DNA of 34,143 nucleotides from an uncultured Cycloclasticus sp. (GTDB taxonomy: Bacteria > Pseudomonadota > Gammaproteobacteria > Methylococcales > Cycloclasticaceae): the NCBI GenBank assembly GCA_913057515.1, contig CAJXOJ010000021.1, positions 1 to 34,143 of the forward strand, given 5' to 3'. Position 1 is the stretch's first letter, and every line of letters starts with the position of its first letter. The position numbers were made by a program, and so were the translations under genes. The notes beneath the pieces were generated by a model. It searched no databases, was not told the DNA's origin, and worked only from the letters and a program-made list of their open reading frames with translations. Positions 7,751-15,917 of this stretch are shown one piece after another.

Positions 7751-10015
7751 TTAACTCTGTTCGATCAAATCCTTTCGCGTTTCAGTGATAATAAAATCGA
7801 TTTTATTATCCTTAACACACACGTTAACTGTTCCACCATTGATCAACTGCCCAAATAGCAGTTCGTTAGCCAGTGGTTTTTTAATGAACTCTTGAACGGT
7901 GCGATCCATCGGTCTTGCCCCCATTTTGGGGTCATAACCTTTTTTAGCTAGCCACGCTCTGGCTTCTGGTTCTAATGTTAATGAAACATTTTTTTCATGT
8001 AACTGGGACTCAAGCTGGAAAATGAATTTATCGACGACGTGAATAATAGTTTCTTCACTCAATTCTTTAAATTGAACAACCGCATCCAACCTATTTCTAA
8101 ATTCAGGCGAAAATGACTTTTCGATAACTTGCATGCTATCGGATGAATGTTCTTGCTCTGTAAACCCAATAGATGCACGGCTGGCTTCTTGAGCCCCTGC
8201 ATTTGTCGTCATCACCAACATAATATTTCTAAAGTCTGCTTTTCTGCCATTATTATCGGTCAATGTTCCGTGATCCATGATCTGTAATAACAAATTAAAG
8301 ATATCTGGGTGTGCTTTTTCAATTTCATCTAATAATAAAATCGCATACGGGTGCTTATTCACTTCTTCAGTTAACAGGCCACCTTGGTCATAACCCACAT
8401 AGCCTGGTGGCGAACCAATTAAGCGAGAGACGGTATGGCGCTCCATATATTCAGACATATCGAAACGAATTAAATCCACGCCCATTATTTTTGCTAATTG
8501 ATTGGTCACTTCTGTTTTACCAACACCCGTTGGGCCAGCGAATAAAAAGGAACCAATGGTTCGTTCTTCTTGGCCTAAGCCAGCACGACTTAGAATAACG
8601 GCATCGGATAACTTTTCTATTGCTTCATCTTGACCAAATACAACTAATTTTAAATTACGTGCTAAATCTTTAAGCTTGTCTTTATCCTGAGAGGAAATAC
8701 TTTTTTCAGGTATACGAGCAATTTGAGCAATAATTTTTTCAATGTCATCTGCTTGAATAATAGGCTGACGCTCGTCATCAGGTAATAAGCGTTGTTTTGC
8801 GCCTGCTTCATCTATGACATCGATCGCTTTGTCCGGTAAGAATTTATCATTAATGTAACGGTCTGATAGTTTTGCTGCAACTTCCAAACTATCGGTACTG
8901 TATTCAATACCGTGATGCGCTTCGTATCGTGGTTTTAAACCTTTTAAAATACGAACGGTGTCATCGACTGAGGGTTCATTGATATCAATTTTTTGGAAAC
9001 GTCTTGCTAATGCATGGTCTTTCTCAAAAACGCCTCTAAATTCTTTATAAGTAGTCGAGCCGATACAGCGAAGATCACCTGAAGCTAACGCTGGTTTAAT
9101 CATGTTTGAGGCATCCATCACGCTACCTGATGCAGAGCCTGCACCGATAATGGTATGAATTTCATCAATAAACAAAATGCTTTTTTCCTGCGTTTTTAAC
9201 TGGCTGACTAAGCCCTTTAGTCTTTTTTCGAAATCACCACGGTACTTAGTACCCGCGACCAAGTTACCCATATCTAATGAGTAAACAGTCGTATCCTCTA
9301 AAATCTCGGGCACATTGCCGTCGACAATTCGCAACGCTAAACCTTCTGCAATAGCTGTTTTACCGACGCCCGCCTCGCCTACTAATAAGGGATTGTTTTT
9401 ACGGCGGCGACAAAGCGTTTGGATGGTACGCTCTAATTCTTTCTCTCGACCGATCAAAGGGTCAATTTTCCCTAATTTTGCTTGTTCATTTAAATTAACC
9501 GTATACTTGCTCAACGGGTCATTCGCTGGTTCTTCGCTATCAGATGCAGGTATTTCTTCAAAGTTACCCATATCATCATCGTCGATTCTGGCAATACCGT
9601 GAGAGATAAAATTAACTACATCAAGGCGCGTAACATCTTGGCGGTTCATAAGATAAACGGCTTGAGAGTCCTGCTCACTAAAAATGGCCACTAATACATT
9701 GGCCCCCGTGACTTCTTTTTTACCCGACGATTGCACATGAAATACAGCACGTTGTAATACGCGCTGAAAACCAAGTGTAGGCTGTGTTTCACGCTCAATA
9801 TCATTGGGTATAAGAGGCGTTGATTCTTCTAGATAAGCATCTAGCTCAGCTATCATTTTTTCAACGTTACCACCTGAGGCTTGAAACACCTCGCACGCTG
9901 ATTTATTACTCATCATCGCTAATAATAAGTGTTCTACCGTGATAAATTCGTGGCGCTTTTCGTGTGCATTTTTGAATGCATCATTTAAAGATTGTTCTAA
10001 TTCTTTGTTAAGCAT
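7751..10015 (-). CDS. clpA: ATP-dependent Clp protease ATP-binding subunit ClpA
   Basis: A 754-residue Hsp100 unfoldase that feeds substrates, including N-degron proteins delivered by ClpS, into ClpP. It has a ClpA-type N-domain (about 1-145), AAA+ module 1 with Walker A GEAGVGKT at 213-220 and Walker B LFIDEIHT at 281-288, and module 2 with Walker A GPTGVGKT at 494-501 and LLLDEIEKAHP at 560-570. The ClpP-docking loop IGF lies at 616-618. Length is close to E. coli ClpA (758). The start is 3 bp after the clpS stop, so the two form an operon. clpP is not in the window. Confidence 0.97.
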   Translation of the reverse strand: MLNKELEQSLNDAFKNAHEKRHEFITVEHLLLAMMSNKSACEVFQASGGNVEKMIAELDAYLEESTPLIPNDIERETQPTLGFQRVLQRAVFHVQSSGKKEVTGANVLVAIFSEQDSQAVYLMNRQDVTRLDVVNFISHGIARIDDDDMGNFEEIPASDSEEPANDPLSKYTVNLNEQAKLGKIDPLIGREKELERTIQTLCRRRKNNPLLVGEAGVGKTAIAEGLALRIVDGNVPEILEDTTVYSLDMGNLVAGTKYRGDFEKRLKGLVSQLKTQEKSILFIDEIHTIIGAGSASGSVMDASNMIKPALASGDLRCIGSTTYKEFRGVFEKDHALARRFQKIDINEPSVDDTVRILKGLKPRYEAHHGIEYSTDSLEVAAKLSDRYINDKFLPDKAIDVIDEAGAKQRLLPDDERQPIIQADDIEKIIAQIARIPEKSISSQDKDKLKDLARNLKLVVFGQDEAIEKLSDAVILSRAGLGQEERTIGSFLFAGPTGVGKTEVTNQLAKIMGVDLIRFDMSEYMERHTVSRLIGSPPGYVGYDQGGLLTEEVNKHPYAILLLDEIEKAHPDIFNLLLQIMDHGTLTDNNGRKADFRNIMLVMTTNAGAQEASRASIGFTEQEHSSDSMQVIEKSFSPEFRNRLDAVVQFKELSEETIIHVVDKFIFQLESQLHEKNVSLTLEPEARAWLAKKGYDPKMGARPMDRTVQEFIKKPLANELLFGQLINGGTVNVCVKDNKIDFIITETRKDLIEQS
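7787..7810. repeat. perfect 24-bp palindrome at the infA/clpA convergence
   Basis: The sequence GATAATAAAATC is followed immediately by its exact reverse complement. It lies inside the last codons of clpA (encoding DNKIDFII) and begins 40 bp after the infA stop. As RNA from either strand it can fold into an AT-rich stem, and the 3' side reads UUUUAUUAU, so it may help end infA transcription. This is inference; no GC-rich stem is present. Confidence 0.5.
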
Positions 10016-10018
10016 TAT

Positions 10019-10348
10019 TTACTCCACTTCTTCTAAGGTGCATTGCAAGGGGTGTTGATTTTCTTGGGAATACGCTAAAACCTGTTGGACTTTTGTTTCT
10101 GCTATGTCTTTAGTGTAAACCCCACAGACACCAATACCATTAGTATGGACGTTCATCGTGATTCTCACCGCCTCTTCCTTATCTTTATAAAAGATACTTT
10201 GTAGAATGGAGACGACAAAATCCATCGGTGTAAAGTCATCGTTTAGCAATAACACCTGATACATCGGTGGTTTCTGTAACTGAGGCTTGGCATCTTGTAC
10301 GGCTAGGCTGCCATCATCATTGTTGTCATCAAAAGGTAAGTCGGCCAT
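10019..10348 (-). CDS. clpS: ATP-dependent Clp protease adaptor ClpS
   Basis: The adaptor that recognises N-terminal Leu, Phe, Tyr and Trp and hands substrates to ClpA. The core [20 protein letters not shown], the [15 protein letters not shown] helix and the [11 protein letters not shown] strand are all present. The frame is open further upstream to a GTG at 10436-10438 (139 residues), but the family is about 106 residues. The ATG at 10346-10348, giving 109 residues that begin MADLPFDD, is the better start; neither start has a strong ribosome binding site. It is followed 3 bp later by clpA. Confidence 0.94.
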   Translation of the reverse strand: MADLPFDDNNDDGSLAVQDAKPQLQKPPMYQVLLLNDDFTPMDFVVSILQSIFYKDKEEAVRITMNVHTNGIGVCGVYTKDIAETKVQQVLAYSQENQHPLQCTLEEVE

Positions 10349-10490
10349 ACGGTTAAATAATTTAATAAGTTGTCTAATAGTTATTTTGACAGAAAAGTGA
10401 TTGCTGTGTTGATATAAAAAATCTAACTTATGACTCACCTTTTAGCTCAAACCAGTCATTCATGTAAAAGGGCTTTTAATACATATAAAA

Positions 10491-10545
10491 AAACCCAAGC
10501 TCCAATATATGGAGTCTCGGGTTTAGTTTTTCAAGCTAGCTTGAA
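10491..10545 (-). terminator. rho-independent terminator after aceA
   Basis: AAACCC (10491-10496) pairs with GGGTTT (10519-10524), and inside it CTCCA (10500-10504) pairs with TGGAG (10510-10514) around an ATATA loop. On the minus strand the stem is followed by a run of seven T, so it fits termination of aceA, whose stop is about 40 bp upstream. A perfect 16-bp palindrome TTCAAGCTAGCTTGAA (10530-10545) precedes it in that direction. Confidence 0.75.
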
Positions 10546-10563
10546 CTAGCAAACGAATAGATA

Positions 10564-12162
10564 TTATGAAAATTGATTCATTGTATTGTCTTTACCGCCA
10601 GCTTTCAGTGCGGCTGCACCGGCAAAGTATTCCTTGTGATCATCTCCTATGTCTGATCCGGACATATTTTGATGTTTAACACAGGCAATGCCTTGACGAA
10701 TCTCTTTACGTTGCACACCCTTTACATACCCCAGCATAGCTTGATCGCCAAAATATTCTTTGGCTAAATTGTCTGTCGATAACGCTGCTGTGTGGTAAGT
10801 GGGTAAGGTGATCAAGTGATGGAAAATACCCGCTTCACGTGATGAATCAGCTTGGAAAGTACGTATTTTCTCGTCAGCTTCTTTTGCTAAATCCGTTTTA
10901 TCATACTCCGCACTCATTAAGGCGTCTCGATCGTAGGCTGTAACGTCTTTGCCTGCTTTAGACCACGCGTCAAATACCTGTTGCCGGAAGTTTAATGTCC
11001 AGTTGAAAGATGGGCTGTTGTTGTACACCAATTTAGCATTAGGAACGACTTCCCGAACGGCGTTAACCATGCCAGCGATTTGACCAATATGTGGTTTTTC
11101 AGTTTCAATCCAGATAAGGTCGGCGCCATGTTGAAGTGATGTAATACAATCAAGCACACAGCGTGCTTCCCCGGTACCTGCTTTAAACTGAAACAAGTTA
11201 CTAGGCAGACGTTTTGGGCGTAATAATTTGCCATCTCGATTTAGTACAATATCACCATTGTTCATATCACTTGGTGATACTTCATCGCAATCTAGGAACG
11301 CATTGTATTGATCGCCTAAATCACCTGGTTCATTGGTTACTGCTATTTGCTTAGTTAAACCGGCACCTAAAGAGTCAGTACGCGCTACGATCACACCATT
11401 ATCTATGCCGAGCTCTAAGAAGGCATAACGAACAGCACGAATTTTAGCTAAAAAATCCTCATGGGGAACCGTTACTTTGCCATCTTGGTGACCACATTGT
11501 TTTTCGTCTGATACTTGGTTTTCAATTTGAATACAGCAGGCACCTGCTTCAATCATTTGTTTAGCCATCAGATATGTCGCTTCTGCATTACCAAACCCTG
11601 CGTCTATATCGGCAATGATGGGCACAACATGAGTGACGTGATGATCAATATCATGTTGAATGCGTTTTTCAGCCGCCGTATCGCCTGCTTCACGAACCGC
11701 ATCTAACTCGCGGAATAAGCCACCTAATTCACGTGCATCTGCTTGGCGCAAAAAGGTGTAAAGCTCTTTAATTAAGGCAGCAACAGAGGTTTTTTCATGC
11801 ATAGACTGGTCAGGTAAAGGACCGAACTCTGAACGTAACGCGGCCACCATCCAACCGGATAGATAAAGGTAACGACGGTCTGTTTTACCTTCAAAATGCT
11901 TCTTAATAGAAATCATTTTTTGTTGGCCGATAAATCCATGCCAGCAACCTAAAGATTGCGTATATTGCGAACTATCAGCATCATATGCAGCCATATCAGC
12001 ACGCATAATATCGGCCGTATATTTGGCTATATCAAGACCGTGCTTAAATTTATTTTGTGCACGCATACGTGCAACAGCTTCTGCGCCAATGGCGTCCCAA
12101 GATGAACCATTTTCTTCCTTAAGTTCTGAAACAGCGTTGATATCATTTGTATAAGATGACAT
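10564..12162 (-). CDS. aceA: isocitrate lyase
   Basis: A 532-residue isocitrate lyase of the long form found in Pseudomonas, splitting isocitrate into succinate and glyoxylate. The active-site loop KQCGHQDGK (221-229, nucleophilic Cys223) and the metal-binding segment IIADIDAGFGNAEATY (182-197) are seen. It is 31 bp downstream of aceB and probably co-transcribed, so both glyoxylate shunt enzymes are made together. The shunt allows growth on acetate and other C2 units, consistent with a bacterium living on acetyl-CoA from hydrocarbon breakdown. Confidence 0.96.
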   Translation of the reverse strand: MSSYTNDINAVSELKEENGSSWDAIGAEAVARMRAQNKFKHGLDIAKYTADIMRADMAAYDADSSQYTQSLGCWHGFIGQQKMISIKKHFEGKTDRRYLYLSGWMVAALRSEFGPLPDQSMHEKTSVAALIKELYTFLRQADARELGGLFRELDAVREAGDTAAEKRIQHDIDHHVTHVVPIIADIDAGFGNAEATYLMAKQMIEAGACCIQIENQVSDEKQCGHQDGKVTVPHEDFLAKIRAVRYAFLELGIDNGVIVARTDSLGAGLTKQIAVTNEPGDLGDQYNAFLDCDEVSPSDMNNGDIVLNRDGKLLRPKRLPSNLFQFKAGTGEARCVLDCITSLQHGADLIWIETEKPHIGQIAGMVNAVREVVPNAKLVYNNSPSFNWTLNFRQQVFDAWSKAGKDVTAYDRDALMSAEYDKTDLAKEADEKIRTFQADSSREAGIFHHLITLPTYHTAALSTDNLAKEYFGDQAMLGYVKGVQRKEIRQGIACVKHQNMSGSDIGDDHKEYFAGAAALKAGGKDNTMNQFS

Positions 12163-12193
12163 TGTTATCTCCTTGCGGTTAAGTTTCTAAAAA

Positions 12194-13777
12194 TTACAGG
12201 TAGTCGTAAGCAGGTACAGTTAAGAAATCCACCAGCTCTTCGGATGTTGTAAAACGGTCCATGATCTTTGCCGCCTCGTCGAAACGTCCAGCGTTAAATC
12301 GCTCATCACCCACTTCATTTTTTATCGTTTCCATTTCTTCGCTCATTAACTCGCGAAATAACTCAACAGTCACTTTTTTTCCATTGCTTAAATCTTTACC
12401 GTGGTGAATCCATTGCCAGATTGACGAGCGTGAAATTTCAGCCGTTGCCGCATCTTCCATCAAGCCGTAAATCGGGACGCAGCCGTTACCTTGAATCCAT
12501 GCTTCGATATACTGAACAGCAATACGCAAATTAGCACGCATGCCCTCCTCTGTTTTGTCACCGTCACAAGGTTCCAAAAGATCAGCCGCTGTTATCTCGG
12601 CATCATCGGCACGTGATACGTTCATTTGATTTGCGTTTCCTTCACCTATGTACTCATCAAACACAGCCATTGCGGTATCGGCTAAGCCAGGGTGGGCAAC
12701 CCAGGTACCATCGTGACCATTTTGAGCTTCTAAGGTTTTATCGCCTACCACTTTCTTTAAAACCGCCGTATTCGCCTCTGCATCTTTAGCTGGAATAAAA
12801 GCCGCCATGCCGCCCATTGCTAACGCACCACGTTTGTGACAAGTTTTAATGAGTAGCCGTGAGTAGGCACTTAAAAAGGGTTGATTCATTGTCACTACTT
12901 GACGATCTGGAAGCACGCGATCTGGGTAATTTTTAAGCGTTTTAATATAGCTAAAAATGTAATCCCAACGGCCACAATTCAGTGCCACAATATGATCACG
13001 AAATTCGTACAAGATCTCTTCCATTTCAAACACGGCAGGTAATGTTTCAATCAGCACGGTCGCTTTAATGGTGCCTCTTTCTAGACCCATCAAATCTTCA
13101 GCTTTATCCATTACATCTGCCCACCATCTTGCTTCTTTATGCGATTGCAGCTTAGGAATATAAAAATACGGGGCAGAGCCTTTTGCTAATAAAGCTTTAT
13201 AGTTATGAAAAAAGTAATAGGCAAAATCTATCAACCCACCTGGAATATCTTGACCATATAAATGGATATGCTTTTCGGGTAAATGTAAACCGCGCGCACG
13301 ACAGATCAGTACGGCAGGGCTTTCGTTTAATTCGTAATGTTTGCCAGACTTAGGATCGTCTAAACTAATGGTGCAATTTACCGCATCACGCATGTTAATT
13401 TGGCCTTGAGCGACTTTCTCCCACGTAGGTGCTAAAGAATCTTCAAAATCTGCCATAAATACTTTTACATTGGCATTTAGAGCGTTAATAATCATCTTCC
13501 GATCAACAGGGCCAGTAATTTCTACACGGCGATCTTGTAAATCAGCGGGCACCCCTAAAATATGCCAGTCACCGTCACGAATGGATTTCGTTTCAGTTAA
13601 AAAATCAGGTAACACACCAGCATCAATCTCCTCTTGCTTGTCTTTACGAGCCTGTAACAAGGTACGTACTCGTGGAGCAAACTCTTCGGCAAGAGCCGCT
13701 ACAAAGTTATTCGCCTCTGCGTTAAAAATGCTGGCGTATTCTGTTGTCATCTCACCTTTAAACGTTAATGATTTCAT
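12194..13777 (-). CDS. aceB: malate synthase A
   Basis: A 527-residue malate synthase of the A isoform, condensing glyoxylate with acetyl-CoA. Landmarks are VFMADFEDSLAPTWEK at 106-121, LICRARGLHLPEKH with the catalytic arginine near 160, LNCGRWDYIFSYIK with the metal-binding acidic residues, and MGGMAAFIPAKD. The length is near the A-type norm (about 530) and far from the G type (about 720). First gene of the aceBA pair; 120 bp upstream a LysR regulator is transcribed in the opposite direction, with an inverted repeat between them. Confidence 0.96.
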   Translation of the reverse strand: MKSLTFKGEMTTEYASIFNAEANNFVAALAEEFAPRVRTLLQARKDKQEEIDAGVLPDFLTETKSIRDGDWHILGVPADLQDRRVEITGPVDRKMIINALNANVKVFMADFEDSLAPTWEKVAQGQINMRDAVNCTISLDDPKSGKHYELNESPAVLICRARGLHLPEKHIHLYGQDIPGGLIDFAYYFFHNYKALLAKGSAPYFYIPKLQSHKEARWWADVMDKAEDLMGLERGTIKATVLIETLPAVFEMEEILYEFRDHIVALNCGRWDYIFSYIKTLKNYPDRVLPDRQVVTMNQPFLSAYSRLLIKTCHKRGALAMGGMAAFIPAKDAEANTAVLKKVVGDKTLEAQNGHDGTWVAHPGLADTAMAVFDEYIGEGNANQMNVSRADDAEITAADLLEPCDGDKTEEGMRANLRIAVQYIEAWIQGNGCVPIYGLMEDAATAEISRSSIWQWIHHGKDLSNGKKVTVELFRELMSEEMETIKNEVGDERFNAGRFDEAAKIMDRFTTSEELVDFLTVPAYDYL

Positions 13778-13849
13778 TTTAAATCTCCAAGGTCGTGATT
13801 AAGTGGTTTGTGCAATGCATTATAATAACTTTCTACCCCCCTACAATCC

Positions 13850-13889
13850 CTATCAAACTATCTCTATCATAAATTAAATTAATGATAGA
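13850..13889. promoter_or_regulatory. probable LysR operator between aceB and the lysR gene
   Basis: TCTATCAT (13863-13870) and ATGATAGA (13882-13889) form a perfect 8-bp inverted repeat around an 11-bp AT-only spacer, the geometry expected of a LysR-family box (T-N11-A). Two more CTATC copies lie just to the left (13850-13854 and 13858-13862). The right arm ends 8 bp before the regulator's ATG, so binding would be well placed for autorepression, while the sites also lie upstream of aceB (start at 13777). Confidence 0.6.
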
Positions 13890-13897
13890 ATTAGTTT

Positions 13898-14809
13898 ATG
13901 AATGAACAACTCATAAAATCTAATCGACATAAACAGCTTCGATCGTTTTGTATGGCAGCAAAGGTTGGCGGTTTCTCAAAGGCTGCAGAGTTATTACAGT
14001 TAAGCCAGCCTTCTGTATCGCTACAAATTCAAGGCTTAGAAAAAGAGCTTAAAGCAAAGTTATTTATAAGGAATGGTCCAAAGATAACGCTAACAGAGGC
14101 AGGTAAAAAACTATTAGAACTCGCGCAACCCTTGGTTGACCAAATGGATAGCTTACCGACACGCTTTACCGCATTGCACAGGCCTGAAGAAACAGCTGAA
14201 ATAAACATTGCCGCAGGCGAAGCCAGTATTTTGTATTTGTTGCCAAATATTATAGAAACCTTCAAGCAACGATATCCGAATGTCCATATACGTTTGCATA
14301 GCGTATCTGGCAAGTCAGGTGTGGATGCTATTCGTAACGGAGATGTTGATTTTGCCGTAGGCCCTATGCTTGAAGTACCGGCAGATATACTCTATAAAAA
14401 AGTGTACCGTTTTGTGCCAGTGCTTATTATGCCTTTTGGTCACCCATTGGCGTCAGTTGATGATATTAGTTTGAGCGATATTGTGCAGTACGAGCTTATT
14501 TTGCCACCTCAACACCTCAATACTTGGCGTATTGTCGATGACGTTTTACAAAAACATAAGCTCGGTTATACCGTTTCTTTAGAAGCGTGGAGCTGGGAGA
14601 TTATTAAAAAGTATGTAGAGTTAGGGCTTGGTATTTCAATTGTTACTAGTGTGGCTTTAACAGGAAAAGAACAGCTGGTTGCCAAGCCATTATCGAAATA
14701 TTTTCCTGATTACTACTATGGTGTGACGATGAAACGTAAAGGGACTCTATCGCTACCTGCTAAAAACTTTATTGAACTCATTGACCCTAGTTTTTTTAGA
14801 GCTAGTTAA
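13898..14809 (+). CDS. LysR-family transcriptional regulator, next to glyoxylate genes
   Basis: A 303-residue LysR protein. The N-terminal winged helix-turn-helix spans about residues 14-75 (GGFSKAAELLQLSQPSVSLQIQGLEKEL, then LFIRNGPKITLTEAG). The C-terminal effector domain begins near residue 100 (INIAAGEASILYLLPNII) and resembles the CysB-like branch. The adjoining inverted repeat and divergent orientation make aceBA the obvious candidate target, with an organic acid or acyl-CoA as possible effector; this is inferred from context only. No ribosome binding site is obvious, and the operator sits immediately upstream of the ATG. Confidence 0.92.
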   Translation: MNEQLIKSNRHKQLRSFCMAAKVGGFSKAAELLQLSQPSVSLQIQGLEKELKAKLFIRNGPKITLTEAGKKLLELAQPLVDQMDSLPTRFTALHRPEETAEINIAAGEASILYLLPNIIETFKQRYPNVHIRLHSVSGKSGVDAIRNGDVDFAVGPMLEVPADILYKKVYRFVPVLIMPFGHPLASVDDISLSDIVQYELILPPQHLNTWRIVDDVLQKHKLGYTVSLEAWSWEIIKKYVELGLGISIVTSVALTGKEQLVAKPLSKYFPDYYYGVTMKRKGTLSLPAKNFIELIDPSFFRAS

Positions 14810-14826
14810 TACTGATATATTAAAAA

Positions 14827-14880
14827 TATGCTGAAAACTTGAGTAAACGTACTTAATATAAACTCAAATTTTTCAGCATA
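14827..14880. terminator. long inverted repeat between convergent lysR and csp genes
   Basis: TATGCTGAAAACTTGAGT (14827-14844) pairs with ACTCAAATTTTTCAGCATA (14862-14880) over 17 positions with one small bulge, leaving a 17-nt loop. It lies between the ends of the LysR gene and the cold-shock gene and could stop transcripts from both sides, although neither side has a clean T run after the stem. A bidirectional terminator or RNA-end protector is the likely role. Confidence 0.5.
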
Positions 14881-14891
14881 AAAGCTATTCC

Positions 14892-15098
14892 CTACAAAGC
14901 TTGAACTTTGTTTGCACAAGGGCCTTTTTGACCTTGGCCTACTTCAAACTCCACTTCCTGACCATCATTCAATGTTGCATATTCGCCACCTGCTTGAATT
15001 TCTGAATGATGAACAAACAGGTCTTTTCCACCATCTTCTGGAGTAATAAAACCAAAACCTTTGTCTGCATTAAACCACTTCACTGTACCTTTACTCAT
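14892..15098 (-). CDS. cold-shock domain protein (CspA/CspD family)
   Basis: A 68-residue single cold-shock domain that binds single-stranded nucleic acid. Both RNA-binding motifs are present: KGFGFI (RNP1) and LFVHHSE (RNP2), after [13 protein letters not shown]. The frame is open upstream to 15203, but the family always begins at MxxGTVKWFN, so the ATG at 15096-15098 is chosen; GAGAG lies about 8 bp before it. In many gammaproteobacteria a csp gene is next to clpS; here it is separated by the aceBA-lysR block. A long untranslated leader is usual in this family, and the 5' region here is free of other convincing genes. Confidence 0.95.
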   Translation of the reverse strand: MSKGTVKWFNADKGFGFITPEDGGKDLFVHHSEIQAGGEYATLNDGQEVEFEVGQGQKGPCANKVQAL

Positions 15099-15214
15099 AT
15101 TAAGCTCTCTATAATTATATGGTGAAAAATATAATTCTGTTTTCGCTATCACCATTACAAAAACAGATTTTTGTTCTTTGTTGTTCACAGCTTCAATTGC
15201 CACGATATACTTTA

Positions 15215-15358
15215 ATGCCAGTCTACTCGATAACTTGGTTCCGCAGGTATTTCATTAATGCTGTTTCAGAATCAGTTTTACTTGTTTTGAAAGATGCCAA
15301 CCGAGCTAAATTCACTGCAGGACTTTTAATGACGCTTATATTTGTCTCAATTACTTAA
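15215..15358 (+). CDS. doubtful small membrane-protein ORF
   Basis: A 47-codon frame starting [13 protein letters not shown] and ending in a hydrophobic stretch ([15 protein letters not shown]), with basic residues before it. A good sigma-70-like pair, TTCACA (15184-15189) and TATACT (15206-15211) with a 16-bp spacer, lies so close that the start codon would be at or before the transcription start. There is no ribosome binding site, and the region is also the expected leader of the csp gene on the other strand. It could be a small membrane protein, but chance is as likely. Confidence 0.2.
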   Translation: MPVYSITWFRRYFINAVSESVLLVLKDANRAKFTAGLLMTLIFVSIT

Positions 15359-15385
15359 TATAAAACATAAGTTTGGTTAAGGTGA

Positions 15386-15414
15386 TTAAAGCGTCAACTC
15401 AATTCAGCTATAAT
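15386..15414 (+). promoter_or_regulatory. probable promoter of nudJ-mnmA-purB
   Basis: A consensus -10 TATAAT (15409-15414) is preceded after 17 bp by TTAAAG (15386-15391), a poor -35. The start of transcription would be near 15421, giving a leader of about 25 nt before the nudJ ATG at 15445. Confidence 0.5.
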
Positions 15415-15444
15415 ACTCACTTCTAATAATACTGATGACACTGA

Positions 15445-15894
15445 ATGATCTGGAAACCCAATGTAACCGTTGCTTCTATTGTTGAACTAGACGGTAAATT
15501 CTTAATGGTAGAAGAGGAATCTCTTGCTGGGCCTGTGTTAAACCAACCTGCTGGACACCTAGACCCTGATGAAAGTATGGAGGATGCTGTTATAAGGGAA
15601 ACAATGGAAGAAACAGGCTATCGCTTTACCCCAGAAGCTATTATTGGTTCATATTTATGGCATAACGACGATAATGAAACTACTTATTATCGGTCGACTT
15701 ACTCTGGCAGCGTATGCACTGAAGTCGTTGCAACCGAGCTTGATGATGGAATTATCCGTGCCCTATGGATGCCCCATGATGAAATTATTGAGAATGAAAA
15801 TCGCTTGCGTAGCCCGGTTATTTTAGAAAGCCTAAAAGACTACCTTGCCGGTAAGCGTTACCCTTTAGATGTCATCAAGTATCACTTAAAGTAA
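15445..15894 (+). CDS. nudJ: NUDIX hydrolase NudJ
   Basis: A 149-residue Nudix pyrophosphatase. The Nudix box runs from Gly37 to about residue 59, with GHLDPDES followed by RETMEETGY, containing the required REXXEEXG. The N-terminal segment ([18 protein letters not shown]) and the C-terminal part ([10 protein letters not shown]) fit NudJ, which hydrolyses thiamine pyrophosphate precursors and nucleoside triphosphates in E. coli. As in E. coli it adjoins mnmA (23 bp apart) and is near purB, supporting the subfamily call. Confidence 0.9.
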   Translation: MIWKPNVTVASIVELDGKFLMVEEESLAGPVLNQPAGHLDPDESMEDAVIRETMEETGYRFTPEAIIGSYLWHNDDNETTYYRSTYSGSVCTEVVATELDDGIIRALWMPHDEIIENENRLRSPVILESLKDYLAGKRYPLDVIKYHLK

Positions 15895-15917
15895 CCCACA
15901 TAACACACTGTTTTAAA

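Noticed and set aside
10349-10438. N-terminal extension of ClpS from the upstream GTG
   Set aside because: It would make the protein 30 residues longer than the family without any recognised domain; the ATG at 10348 gives the normal length.
15099-15203. 35-residue extension of the cold-shock protein
   Set aside because: The family starts at the GTVKWFN motif, and the extension has no likeness to any cold-shock protein; it is leader sequence.
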